The notes under the pieces were generated by a model that was not told the DNA's origin, ran no database searches, and saw only the letters and a program-made list of their open reading frames with translations. Below are positions 1 through 11,873 of a stretch of 64,000 nucleotides of DNA, one piece after another; the stretch's first letter is position 1, and the number at the start of each line of letters is the position of its first letter. Made by a program: the position numbers and the translations under genes. Source of the stretch: Trogon surrucura (Eukaryota; Chordata; Aves; Trogoniformes; Trogonidae); assembly GCA_020746105.1 (NCBI GenBank), contig CM036618.1, forward strand, positions 9,122,501 through 9,186,500, written 5' to 3'.

Positions 1-184
1 ACGAACAAAACCATAAAAGTTCAGTTGCTAGCAGCTATCCAGAATTACACGAGTAGCATCAAAATAATTAAAACTACTTGTGTTTCAAAAATAATAAATA
101 CATGTCATGACCCTAAGCAGCAAAACAACATTAAAATCCATTTGGTATGTAAATTCACTCGGATGATAACAAGTCACATATCTC

Positions 185-221
185 AAAAAAAAGAAAAGAA
201 AAGAAAAAAGAAAAAGAGAGA
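185..221. repeat. A-rich simple repeat (AAAAG-like)
   Basis: A nearly pure A/G tract built from irregular AAAAG and AAAAAG units on the plus strand. It may be plain low-complexity sequence or an old retroposon poly-A tail. No retroposon body can be recognised on either side, so I leave it as a simple repeat. Confidence 0.7.
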
Positions 222-1390
222 CAGAAGAAAATATTTACTACATAAATTATGAAAGGAAAATCAAAGAATGTAAAAAACTCAGTTGTGTCTCTACTCATTA
301 TTTTGCTTTAATTTCATCTAACTTTGTGAAAAGCCCCATGGGCTAGGGACATTAATTTCTTGCTTTTGCTGTTTTACTAATTCCTAATGGAGAATTACAA
401 AAGAATTTCAATCACATGAATTGGAATCATGGGAAGGACTGGGAGAGAAAATTGAAGAAAATTGCAGGATAGCCAGAAAGCTAAAAATAAATGAGTATAT
501 TCTAAATGCTTTTCGAAAAAGAGGAAAAATGTCCATGTCACAACCACAATCCGGGCTGGTTTCAGCACTGGAGAGACAGAAAGAAAATAATCTAGAGGAA
601 CTTAAAAGCAACAAAATCTCTGGGACCAGATGGAAGTTATCCCTGGGTATTAGAGAAGATCAAGAAAGAAACTTTCGGGCTACTGGCAAACATCATGGAA
701 GGGCTGATAAGTTCCAGATGGAATACTGAAATCAGTAAATATGGCACCAGATTACGAAGCGATACGAAATAACATTTTAGTGTGAAATTAGCAATAAATA
801 CGGTTTGTAACACGGCAGCATATCACAATTTTGACATAATTTGACAAGTCGCAATATAAGACACAGTGTCAGAAGCTATCAAAGCAAAACAAAACAAATC
901 TCCCAAGCGGTTTGCTGGGAGAAAAGCAGTTATTTCCCTCTGAGCTTTGACACAGCCGTTCCCGATCTCCTCCTGCCCAGCCTGGCAGTGTATTAAAGTA
1001 TTATTGCTTTTAATAGGGCTGGGGGTCCAGATGGGAGCCAAGCTGTGCCAGGCACCAGCCCAGTGCTATCAGAGGTCACCCAACTCCAGTGACTCTACGT
1101 CCTAAACGGGTGAGATGGATGATTCCCAGTTGGTGTCAACACTAGAAGTCAAGCAAATTTTTCAAGGTCACAGAGTTGGTTTGAGGAGAAAAACTCCTAT
1201 TTTCTCAGTCCAGGCCTTAGCATTAGATTACTATACCCAAGTGTTGTTGCCTTTCTGTGCATTAAAAAGAAAGTCCTTCAAAATTTCTCCTTCTTCACAA
1301 CTATAATCAAATCTCGCTTCTCCTGGCACTCCACCGTAACAACTACTACTTCTCAATCAGATCACTTGGAAGAAAGATAGTATACTGAAC

Positions 1391-1415
1391 ACTATATATA
1401 CTATATATACTATTC
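1391..1415. repeat. Short CTATATATA tandem repeat
   Basis: Two exact 9-bp copies of CTATATATA lie head to tail (1392-1400 and 1401-1409), followed by a partial copy. It is too short to be a microsatellite of note, but it is locally palindromic and easily melted. Confidence 0.6.
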
Positions 1416-2064
1416 TTTTTTTCCTTGTAAAATAAGCCATTCCCAGAGATCTGCTGACTTCCTTTTCTCCTCCTGGCTTCCTCATCTCTTCCTCTGCTCA
1501 TCACCTGCCATGGTCCCTGGTACCACAAGGATATCACTGATTCCATTCCTCCTTCCTTCAAAACCACTGAACTCTCAATCCATGTAGAATGTCCACCGTT
1601 CTCAAAGGCACATTTGCTTAATTCCCTGAAGTTTGTAACAAAATTTATGTCAAGTTAAGATGAGGGATGTTTATTTAAAAGGGGTGCAAGCACGGGTAAA
1701 TGATCAAGATAGACAGCAATTTCATGTATTCCAGTATCTCAAACTGGAGAACACTCACTTGGATTGAGCTTCCAAGCATGTGAATGAGGTGTCTCAAGCA
1801 TGTTGTTCCCCAAACTCCCTCTGTGGTCAGTCATGAGATGATTCAGACCTTCACGAGGCATCCTCCTCTGCTTACAGGCGGACTATCCTAACCTCGGTGT
1901 TTCATTTAATTGTTTAAAGTTAGATGAGATATATTGAGTCTCTCGAGGCATACTGTGAAATTCACACCACAATATGATATGAGTCACAGATAAAAGCATA
2001 AAAAATAAACTCGAAGCAATTATTCATCACCATGATAACAATGGAGTACAGAGATAAATGTGTG

Positions 2065-2912
2065 TGTCCTGGTTTGATCTAAACCAGAACCAATTCTATT
2101 TGGGGATTTTGCTTTTCAACTAAGTCTGTTCTAAGAGACTGCACTTTCTAAAAGTTAACAGTGTATTTTTGCAGACAGTCTGCTTCTAAAGGTGGCAACA
2201 CTTGAGATTTATAGTTACTACCAAGGATCAGTATGCACAGAATCACAAAATCACCTAGATTGGAAAAGACCTTTGAGATCATCAAGTCTAACTATTAGTT
2301 TCATGCATAAAGGCTCTTGCTTATACTTGCTCCTACAGTAACCAAGGTCACAGCTAACTCTTGTGCAACATGTTGGGTTGCCAAGGAGTAGAAGGGTTGC
2401 AAGGAAATAACAAAACTCACACCTACAGGGAGGAGCAGACAGGTGAGGTGACCCAAACTTGGCCAGCAAAGTATTCCATTCCATATATATCCTATTCAGT
2501 ATAAAGCTGGGGGATGGCGGGAGTTAAGCCCTCAATTGTCCGTGTCTGAGAGGGACTCTGTCTGCTCTTCTGCCTTTGACCCCAACCCTGAGTTCCCAGA
2601 TCCAGCTCCTGTATCCCGCTCCCCGCTGTCACTCAGTCTGGCATCTCCCCAGTGCCGCCTGCTCTGCAGCATCCGTGGGGACCGCTATGGAGGGGGGAGT
2701 TTGGTTCGATATCAGATTTATGTGTATTTGTGTATGGTTCACTATTTTTATTATTTTCTTATTAGTACTATTATTGTTTCATTGTAACTGTTTTAGTTTT
2801 CTTCCAATACCGAAGTCTCTCTGCCTTATTCCCTTTTTCTTTCCCCTTTGGGGAGGGAGAAGGGTCAATAGCATCTGTCAGCATTCAGTGGCCAGCCTAG
2901 CTGTAACCCTTG
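2065..2912 (+). mobile_element. Fossil avian endogenous-retrovirus LTR (solo, with a nested CR1 tail)
   Basis: The stretch starts with the TGTCCTGG motif common at the 5' end of avian ERV LTRs. It follows the order I remember for one avian LTR family: a block ending CCAAGGTCAC, a TATA box (TATAAAG at 2500-2506), a C-rich leader-like block at about 2560-2680, a TTATTATT-rich segment, then a block rich in GGGGAGGGAGAAGGG before an end near 2912. No gag, pol or env sequence adjoins it, so it appears to be a solo LTR. It is interrupted by one short CR1 insertion at about 2239-2299 and has clearly diverged, so it is old. The ends are approximate and the family assignment (ERVL-like) is from memory. 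Confidence 0.6.
2239..2299 (-). mobile_element. CR1 LINE, 3' tail fragment nested in the LTR
   Basis: The plus strand begins AGAATCACAAAATCACC and continues with the GGAAAAGACC and GAGATCATC blocks. This is the reverse complement of a CR1 3' untranslated end, so the element is on the minus strand. Only about 60 bp remain, as expected for the severe 5' truncation typical of CR1. LTR-like sequence continues on both sides, so the CR1 inserted after the LTR was already present. Confidence 0.65.
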
Positions 2913-5900
2913 AAAAGGTGTTTCACCGTAACCCTCTACCCTACTTTGTGATTGATGCCATATACATTAAAAAAAAATACAAAATCAAGGATTGTGGTGC
3001 TTTGCAGCAGAAGGAGGGACAATGAAAAAGAGCCATGAAGTTTTTGTGAGCTAAAGTTTGACAGAAATGTAAAACAATGCAATGTGGTCTCTGAAGTAGG
3101 AAACACATTTCAAATATAAATGGTATTGAACTTGACCGCAAGAAGGACTTTGAAAATGCCCTGGAGTAACAGCAGACTTCACTCTTGAAAACACCATGGC
3201 AATGTTAGGGAAGAGTCAAACAGCAGAGTGACCGGGAGGCAAAGGGCTTAGGCACCAATGTCAGACACAAAATAAAAGCTGAAAAACCAGCCCATCACAA
3301 AAAAAGCACACTCAGAGTAATGTTATGGGCTGCATTTAAAAACCAAGAAAAAAAAAAAGAGACTTAAAGTTGATACTCTTGATCTCCAATCAGCTGGAAG
3401 TCACATTTTTCAACTTAGTAATTTTGGGACAGAATAAGGTAAGATATGTACCCTAATGAGTGAGTGCAGGGTAACACTGATGAGCACATTATCTGTATGA
3501 CCTAGCAAGTCCTCTCTGTCTCTTTTTCTTTTAATGAGAGCAGCTGTATCATGCAACACTACACTATCAAGACTAGACTCACCAGTCAAACATTATCATT
3601 TCCTTGGTCTCCTAAGTCATAGCCTTGTTTTCAGTCTGAGTTTTTCCTCTTTCCCCTCCCAACAAATATTTTAACTCAAGTTATGAGAGAGAACAAAGCC
3701 GCTTTCAGGATTAAAGAACAAAATCTATGAAAAGCACTCCAAGAAGCTTAATTCATGTAGCTGAGGAAATAAATGAGAAAAAAACCCCAATTAATTAAAA
3801 AAGTCTTCAGTCCCAGTCCTGAATCACTGGAAGGCACTGGTAGATAATACGCAAGGAATATGTAAGGATCAATCAACCTGATGATAAATGCGATATATGT
3901 GATCTGCATAAAATATCTTTTTAAGTGATGGCAAAGTAAAGAAATCACAACTGACTGAAAGGAAAACGCAAAGGTTAGGTTGTATCAACCGCCTCTTCTG
4001 TCTTTCCATAGGAAATGTAGAGAAAGTTACAAGCGAAACGTTCACCCGGAGCAAGAAGTCTGTGTTTGACAGAAAGGGAAAAAAAAACTCCACAGCTATC
4101 AGGAGGCTCTGAAACAGTGAAATGCCTGTGCTGGAAATAACAGTCACAGCTTCACAGGTACCACAGGTACTTAGAAGGCTTTTTAGCTCTATCAATAAAA
4201 AAAAATAATTACGTGCAGCCATCCTGTACTGAGCTACTGAAACGTTTTAAGTTTGTGACTCCAGCAGCAACACTGCAAGTGCTGCGTAATGACGAATGTA
4301 TTACGTCCTGATAATGTGTTCAGTGCCTTATGTCAGAGCATCACAAATCTTTACTCAGCCACAACAGTCACTCTGAGCTCAGTTATGCTCCGCAGTATAA
4401 ACTTTGCCTTTCTCAATGTAACGTTTATCCTTGGGATATACGTTATGCATTTTCCATGCATAGAGCTTTCAGATTTTCTTTACACTTCTCAATTAATATG
4501 TTTTATTAATTGCAGCTTTCTCAGAAGCCTGTAAATATGGCAGCCGAGCATCCTTATTTATTTTCGTTCAATGACCTCTGTGTAAGACTCACTTAGTTTT
4601 CTCTCTGTCAGGCACCTTGGGATGTGTATTTCAAGCTGGATACTTTTTTCTTCTTATCTCCAGTTATTATTATTTGTTTGTCTGTATTACGGCGGCATCT
4701 TACAATCCCAGCTGGGGCTATACACACCAGGAATACATAAGAAAGAGTACCTGCCTCAGGAGAGAGTCTCTAGCTCAAAAAAATTACGCAAAAACTAAGA
4801 GACAGGGAGAGGACAGCAGAGAAAGCGATGCGAAGAGGTGCCGTGACTTGCTTAATGTGATACATAGATAAGAGCTGCCTGGACCCCATCCTACCGCATA
4901 GACCCTGCATGATGAACCGTCGACATCGGCAATAAAAATAATTAATTTCTTGATTTTTTTTTAAAGCACAAGAGAGAAAGCAACTCAGCTCAGCAGTTCT
5001 ACAGCAGTAAGTCCTGCAAAATCAACACAAGAGGCTTGGTATTATCAGTCTGGATTCATGCATGAGCAGGAATAACCATGATGTCCTTACTTTACTGGTG
5101 ATAACAGTCCTTAATATTAGATATCCCTGTCACTATGCCAGCGTTAGGTCTTTTGTCTCCAAGAAATATGACTCATATCATGAGCTTTACCCTACATCAC
5201 TCTCACATTTAAGGTGGGGATTCTGCACTGTCTTCTTCAGCACCACAAAATGGTCTCCAGAAAATGTCTGTTTGAGGGAGCACAAGAAGAAAAGGACAAC
5301 TGCAATGAAAATAAAAATAATGTTGCATTGCCTAACCTATTAGGTGACTACATGGTTATGTAGGGGGAAGAATGAAGAGATTGAGATTAGTGCATCAGCA
5401 GCCCAGACTCTGGAACAGATATTAAAAATATAATTAAGAGATGCTGGGGCTGTAACACGTATCCTGTTTGTTCCAAGCAGCACTTTGCTGGAGCTGCCAT
5501 TGCTTTCCAGTGCAGAGGGATGTTAAAACCACAGGGGATTCTGCCAGAACTGCTGTTCTCCAAACCTCTGCTCACCTCCAGGGTCTCCATGCCATAAGGC
5601 AGCAAGGATCAGAGAAGGCACTACACACTCTCAGCTTCTGCAGCAACACAAAACACTGCCTGATTGAGCCCAGCAGATTCAACACTCTTGGGATGTGGCT
5701 ATAGAGAGCTACGACCGAAGTTGTGCAGACCTCCAGCAACACCAGCCAACCATCACAAAGATGGCCCAAGGCATCTTCTCTGTGTCTCTTATTTTACTTT
5801 CCCAGCAAGCTGGACTTTTAATGCAAGGTCTTGGACTCTAGGCTGTTCCAGAGCCTTGGTCCTAAATACCTGAAAGATTGTGCCAAGGTGTTGAATGAAG

Positions 5901-6249
5901 ATGTCAGTCAACAGCTCAACTCTTCAGGTGAAGGCAATGTGTCGTGGCCAGGAAGCTGCAGAGAGGACTCCTGCCATGCTCCAGGACAGTAAAAACCACA
6001 GCTCGGGCCATATAGTGGGCAAATTTCTTTGAACTTGCCATCCCCAACAAAGATGACACCAAAGTAAAGCAAACAAAAGTAACCAAACAAACCCCATAGT
6101 ACTCCACTGTATATACTTCCTAACACACACCTCTACCACAGACACAGCTGTACAGGTCACAGACACATCTGTGTGACCTGTACAGGACAGAAAAGAGCAA
6201 TTCACACACAAACTACGTGACACAGGACTCTGAATCTCTACTCAAACGC
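2913..6249. other. Unassigned stretch, no gene or clear repeat
   Basis: No interspersed repeat or coding exon could be recognised. A-rich runs occur near 3340-3360. The short open frames here look like chance. A 38-bp perfect-arm hairpin near the right end (6148-6185) is listed separately. Confidence 0.45.
6148..6185. repeat. Perfect 14-bp inverted repeat with 10-base loop
   Basis: The left arm CTGTACAGGTCACA (6148-6161) is the exact reverse complement of the right arm TGTGACCTGTACAG (6172-6185), with a 10-base loop between them. Each arm contains an AGGTCA nuclear-receptor half-site, so the two half-sites face each other 14 bases apart. It lies about 65 bp upstream of a CR1 insertion. It could form a hairpin in single-stranded DNA or RNA. 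Any regulatory role is inference. Confidence 0.85.
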
Positions 6250-6764
6250 ATCCAGCTCTGGAGCCCCCAACACAAGAAAGACATGGAGCTGTTGAAGCTT
6301 CATGTTGAGTCCAGAGGAGGGCTACCAAGATGGTCAGAGGGCTAGAACACCTCTCCTAAAAGGACAGACTGAGTTAGGCTTGTTCAGTCTGGAAAATAGA
6401 AGGCTCCGGGGAGATCTTACAGCAGCCTTCCAGTACCTGAAGGGGTTCTACAAGAAGGCTGGGGAGGGACTTTTTACAAGGGTCTGTAGTGACAGGATGG
6501 GGGGTAATGGGTAGAAGCTGGAAGAGGGCAGGTTTAGACTAGATATAAGGAAGAAATTCTTCACTCTGAGAGTGGTGAGGCACTGGCACAGGTTGCCCAT
6601 GGAGGCTGTGGATGCCTCATTCCTGGAAGTGTTCAAGGCCAGGTTGGATGGAGCCTTGAGCAGCCTGATCTAGTGGGAGATGCCCTTGCCATGGCAGGGG
6701 GGTTGGAACTAGATGATCTTTGAGGTCCCTGCCAACCCAAATCATTCCACGATTCTGTGATTCT
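6250..6764 (+). mobile_element. CR1 LINE, 5'-truncated 3' end
   Basis: The sequence covers the last part of CR1 ORF2 and the 3' UTR. It starts at the block encoding the AGAACTGGAGCC-like segment (here CTCTGGAGCCCCC), then passes the block around CTGTTCAGTCTGGA and the GGCACAGGTTGCCCATGGAGG block. It finishes with GATGATCTTTGAGGTCCCT and a GATTCTGTGATTCT tail. The tail wording (TGCCCTTGCCATGGCAGGG) marks a different, older subfamily from the copies at 12136, 41840 and 57957. It is clearly degraded, with no long open frame, so it is inactive. Confidence 0.9.
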
Positions 6765-7014
6765 AAAATCGTGTTCTCAAAGACATTGATAGGGACATAA
6801 ATTGTATCCACGTGGGTTATGAATATGTATTTATCCTCCTAGAAACTAATTTTATTTGCATAATCTCAAAATGCAGTGTGTTCCAGACTCCAGCATAGCT
6901 CCAATTTCTTAGTAGTGTTCTGAAAAATCTGTCGGATAGCTCTTGCAATTCATTTAACATCAGGCAAGAGGAGAATTGTATTTTATATAAACTGTGTCTT
7001 TATTTTTCCACAGA
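6765..7014. other. Short unassigned spacer with an octamer motif
   Basis: No repeat or coding sequence is recognised between two CR1-type elements. It contains a perfect octamer, ATTTGCAT (6854-6861), a known POU-factor motif. One such site in 250 bp can occur by chance. Confidence 0.35.
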
Positions 7015-7290
7015 GAAGGCCAACAAAGACCTTTGAAATTATCCAACCTGACCTCTTGCATAACAGAAGCCACAGAATTTCCCTGAATTGATTATTGTTT
7101 GATCTATAGTGTATCTTGTAAAGAAGCATCTAACCTTCATATAAAAATCAACAGTGATGGAGATTTAGTGCAAAAATCTCTTGGTATATTGACCTCTTGG
7201 TCAATTGCCCTCACTGTTGAAAATCAAGGCTTAATTTCCAAATTTATCTGCATTTGTCAAGCTTCAAATTCTCAGTGCTTTGTTTGGCAG
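7015..7290 (-). mobile_element. Ancient CR1/L3-like LINE relic
   Basis: On the plus strand the order of phrases matches the reverse complement of an old amniote CR1/L3 3' region: CCTTTGAAATTATCCAACC, then CCTCTTGCATAA, CCACAGAATTTCC, then TTGGTCAATTGCCCTCACTG and a segment around AAATTTATCTGC. Divergence is high, with many mismatches and small gaps against the form I remember, so it probably predates the bird radiation. Orientation is minus. The borders are uncertain by tens of bases. Confidence 0.5.
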
Positions 7291-8779
7291 AGGTATTACT
7301 TTAGTTTCACAAGGGTAACATGTGCATTGTTTATAATAAACAAGGCAGGCAGAAAAATGCATCTTCTTTCCAAAAGCAACGATTAAAAATGAATACGTGC
7401 CAAGTAGCTGACTCACTCCCCCACTTCAGTCAGAGCTGGTGCTACCAATTGCCTCCCAGATATCTAATGTCCAATGATCTGCTGTATCAAACTGAAGACA
7501 TAGTCCCACCACAGTCATTGTGCCTTTAAACGAGCTAATTCGGTTCCAGTAGCAGCCTTGCCGTTAGGAATCAGGCTGATGGAGAGGGCAGGAAGGGATC
7601 AGTCATCTCAGACCAAACGCGGATTCAGGGCCTTGTAACACACAGGAATAACCCAGGAGGCTTTCTACAACCCAGCTCACACGGGGCTACAAAAGAAGGT
7701 GGCAAAAGCTCCACAACTTGGCAGTGGTAACAGCACTGACATATCCAGAAGCAGAGGGGAAACCTCTCTCCCTGCTCTTGGTGTCTTCTAACTTTCTACT
7801 CCAGCTACAGAAGACAAAGCTCCATTGGTCACGGGACACAAGATCGAGCTCTTCTGGCCATGGAGATCTCCATACACATGAGCACAGCAATACCAAGAGG
7901 AACAGGACTGACAAGGCTCATTTAGGGAATTTTCATTATCTTCAGAACAATTCTTAATAATTATGAGATTGGTGCCTAAATACCAACATCTAGTACAACA
8001 ATTAAAAAGCTACAGTGAAGAACAGACCTTTGACCTAGGCCAAGTAACTCTAAAAAGCTTCTGCCTTACCCAGTGCTTATCTCTGACTGATAACTGCTCT
8101 CCTCAGCCCAGTTCAGAGCAATCCTCTCTCAACTGCTTTTATACAACATTTTTTGCTGCTTTATTTATTTTTTTTCTTAGTAGGAAATCTGTTTTATTTT
8201 CCAGGATTAAAAGGTGAACTGGAAGGCTTTTTTACCTGCCCTGACTAGAGTTCAAGTTTCTTTATTTCCCCAGAAACTACTGATGAATCACTAACACCTG
8301 AAAACAAAGCCCGACCTGGATTCTCCGTGCAGCCTCCAGCATTTGTGATTCATCAACCCCTGCACAAGACAACACAACTTTCAAGTCGGTACTTTACAAA
8401 TGCAGAAAATGCTGTTTAAATATTTTGCTTTGAAACACACTTGCAAGGTTCAAGGCCACACAAATACGCTGCTAAACAATCTAGAATGCTAAAGTATTAT
8501 TTAAGCAAAAAAAAAAAAGTTATTTATTGAAGTGATTTCAGTGCATGGCTAAGGAGCTGGCTGGCTGGCTTCATAGAAGCTATTTCTCTTTGTGGATGTG
8601 CTCACTCATCGTGAATCCTGCTGGATACCAGAAGAATCCTATTTAAGCTTCTGGTAAGCAATTTGCTTGGTTTACTAAATTTTCCAGTCACGCGTCCATG
8701 CAAAAGCTGCTTTCACTTCCCACTCAAATTCTCCTTTCTGCCCGCTATTTGTCTTTGCCACATCTGTGTTTATTGTGCG

Positions 8780-9056
8780 GCCATGGGCGATGGCACGCCT
8801 TCGCGGCGAGGATCTGCCCGATACCCAATGCAGGACTTGGCTGCCTCTCAAAGGTGACCTGCCAACCAAGTTGCCAATTTATTTTTTTTTTTCATCCATT
8901 TTCAGCCACGTGAGCCAAACACCCCAGCAGAGAACCAAGCAGGAGGAAACACAGCGCCTGGTTTCAGACTCTCCCTTCTTGCCGGCGTTCGCTTCGCCCA
9001 GCTATGGCTGGCTGGCTTCCGCGGCGCCGCGTCCCAGAGCGCACAAAGCGAAGGCT
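8780..9056. promoter_or_regulatory. CpG-rich islet, possible regulatory element
   Basis: Two clusters of CpG dinucleotides, around 8780-8825 and 8980-9056, stand out from CpG-poor surroundings; the second includes CCGCGGCGCCGCG. Methylated vertebrate DNA loses CpG, so a cluster suggests local hypomethylation or recent GC-rich input. It is short for a classical CpG island, and no exon with good splice signals is attached. An orphan islet, an enhancer or chance are all possible. Confidence 0.3.
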
Positions 9057-9296
9057 TGAAAGTACACTGTGGTTAAACTTTAAGTTTACTACTTAAGTTT
9101 TCTCCTCATGCTGTGTGCTTCAGTGTTGACAGTTAACTCGCATTTAAAACAACCCTCTGCAACAGAGCTGTCAGCCGGAGATGTATCTGAGCCACACAGA
9201 CCCTTTAAAATTCTTCCCTGGCTGAAGGGACATCAGTCAGCCAGGAGAGACCCTTACCTCTGGGTTAGGAGTCTGAGGGATATACACAGCATAAAC

Positions 9297-9310
9297 TTTT
9301 TTTTTTTTCC

Positions 9311-9342
<32 letters not shown>
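9297..9342. repeat. T12 then C31 homopolymer tract
   Basis: Twelve Ts (9297-9308) are followed by CCT and then 31 uninterrupted Cs (9312-9342). A C run this long is rare in vertebrate DNA and is prone to slippage. The complementary G31 strand can form G-quadruplexes and the C strand i-motifs. The exact length is likely to vary between individuals and may be misread by sequencing. Confidence 0.9.
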
Positions 9343-11873
9343 AGTGATACTATGCAGAAAAAATCGAAAGCAAGGAAAATCAGGTCATGGTGTGCAAAGG
9401 GAAGGAAAAGTATTGATTGTGTTCCTGGAGGAAGCATCTGCACTGACCCCACTACCTTCAGCCAGAGCCTTCCGATGGGATTTGTAGCAGTCGGGGCCTC
9501 TTCAAGGGACCTATTTTTACTGAATGGGTACCTTTTCAATCCGGTTATTGCAGTCCATCTCTGCAGCTGGCCTTAAGCTGGGTTTCATGCACATAGCACA
9601 GAAGTAAAAGACTCACAGAAGGGACATGTGTTGAGAAAGCAGCTCAGAAGTGGGGTGAAAAGTTTTCAAGTGAGGCTTTTCACCCCTGTACTGGAAAACA
9701 CATCAACAACATCTACTACAAATCACACTGGCCACATTAATAATTACATACGGGTTTTTCTCTCTCCAATTTTACCTAGTTGTCACAAAAACAGCCTGAT
9801 AAAATAACTCTTTATGAACAATCTTCGGGAACATTAACCCAGCAAGCTGTAAGTAAAAGAAGGAAGTGATAGGGCTTCCTCTGACACCCACACAAGACAC
9901 TTGGGAGAGACAAACTAAGACAAAACCAGAATATATATATTTCTCTGTAAGAATACAGCTGCATTTAAAAAAAAAAAGAGTCTAAAATCCAGGTGAACAA
10001 CAGGAATACCTCTAGCTATCTTGCATGCCAGATCTTACCTTGTCCATATACAACAGGTGGCCTCACGCACATCATGGAGCATCCTGTAACCTTCCCTGAC
10101 GTCTCGTCCCAGCCACTTAATACAAAACAGTACTGATGGATACTGTAAGCACTTGCCCAACGAGAGGTTCTTTGTAGCGTCTGATCTACTTAGATCAGGG
10201 TTCTGTGCTCTCATTATTACTTCACGTTGTCTCGTCTACACTTGCTGAAGATTGAGGAATAAAACCAAACAAACCCCCTTGTGCCCTCAGGAAAATAAAT
10301 TCTTGCATCATCGTTAAGCTTAAAAAGAGAAAATTCCCATAGCAAATTGTTGAGGGTGCTTTGTCCCATTTGCTTTTGAACAGCCTTTTCTTCTTCAAAA
10401 GGCAGGGTGATAATAACTGGGTCTGATTTTTAATATTTACAACTCTTTGATTCATTTTAGATGTTTATTTGGCAGTTCAGCGTAGAGTTGACCTACTCTC
10501 TCATCAAATACCACTCAGCACCCTATGAATCTGACCTGACTGAAACCAATTCTCTTGGACTTTCCTGCCAATGGTACGTTAATTAACAAGCTTATTTCTA
10601 AGAATAACAGAAAATTTCCAAATACAAAACATCATTTTATTCCCCGTTCACCAGTTACATTCCAGAGCACTGCCGCTATAAGCACTACGGACAGTACAGC
10701 ACAACAGGAGCTCTGTCAGTAAAGTAAAATATTGATGAGACATAGGGTTGTGTGAGGCTGTTAACATGACTTGCCTCTCATTTAGCACTCCATCGGGCTG
10801 TACTGATGGCAATGATATCACCGGTTCCGGATGACTCTTCCAGGCAGTAGCAAAAAAGCGAAAAAGGCAAGAAACCCTCCATGCGCAAGCGCCGGGCACG
10901 TGGAGCACACTGGAGGCAGGTGAGCATGCAAGAATATTTAACAGATGTCTCCTCCTCTTGGTACAGGCAGACCCGCAGCTACAGATCACCTTAAACAGCA
11001 TTACCCAAAAGAATTCCCTACCTAAACACCAACAAAGACGATTAGAGGTGATAAATGCACGGCGATGACATGGTATCAGTGTTTTGAAGACTGCAGTGGC
11101 ACAAGCAAACACCTCAGCAGGGAACTTTGGAGGGAAAAGCAAACGTCTATAAAAGCCACATCTTGCTGCAGATGTAATGGAGGAAAAATAAAACAATTGA
11201 ACTGCTGGCTGTCCCAGTTGGCAGGTATTTTAGATTCTAAATGGCCCTGAAAACCTACTACGGTATAAAATTGCTGTAATTTGAAAGACTCCTAATTAAA
11301 AAGCTATAACATTAACTTTTGGTCCCCTCCCAGCCCCCACTTCTTTTCCTTAAATATTTGCCTCCACTGTACAATAAAAATGAAATAAAAAAAGTGTATC
11401 TAATCACTGAAGGAACTGTATCAGGCTGAAGATTTAGAAAGAGAAAAGAAAAAAATGCCAGAAAATACACACAAGTTCAGATTTAGTCAAGACTACTGAC
11501 ATGTACAGCAACCCAAAGCCTTAATCTTCCATGAAATCCACTATGTAATTTCTTTTTTGCTCATTCCAGCTAGATTGCCATTCTGATTTGATCACAGGCA
11601 CTGCATAGGAAAAACAGCCATTAGCTCATCCAGCATATGCTGATAGCGCAGGATTGTCCCCTAATATGGTTTCTGCTGCGATATCCCATCCAATTATGCA
11701 GTCAAGAGTAATAGAACTTCCTCCACATTACCCAGCAATGCAGTAAGGCTCACTATCAGCAGCTGTGTCCCCAGCTTAGTCTGATGCTGTCCTCTTTTAC
11801 ATCTTTGTTTAAGTCATCAAATTCTCATTGCTCATTGGGGGGAATCTCTGCTGCCTCTCTGTGAAGGCCAGTT

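Larger units (their letters stand above)
1..2064. other. Repeat-poor AT-rich stretch, no gene seen
   Basis: I see no splice-flanked coding frame, SINE, LINE or LTR here. The short open frames (for example a 102-codon plus-strand frame at 421-729) have no recognisable protein character and no flanking splice signals. Local features are an A-rich tract near 185-221 and a short TATA-type repeat near 1391-1415. The region is most simply intronic or intergenic bird DNA. Confidence 0.5.
7291..11873. other. Mostly unassigned stretch with CpG-rich patch and homopolymer
   Basis: No splice-flanked coding exon or full repeat is seen. The longest open frame of the window (182 codons, minus strand, 10648-11196) lies here. 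It is Cys- and Phe-rich, unlike any protein family I know, and probably chance. A CpG-rich patch (8780-9056) and a T12-C31 homopolymer (9297-9342) are listed separately. Confidence 0.45.

Noticed and set aside
2536-3025. Two overlapping plus-strand frames of 83 and 149 codons
   Set aside because: They lie largely in the LTR leader and adjacent AT-rich DNA and are not genes.
10648-11196. Longest open frame, 182 codons on the minus strand
   Set aside because: Cys- and Phe-rich with no recognisable domain, no GC shift, and no obvious splice or polyadenylation context. A 64-kb window is expected to contain a frame of about this length by chance.
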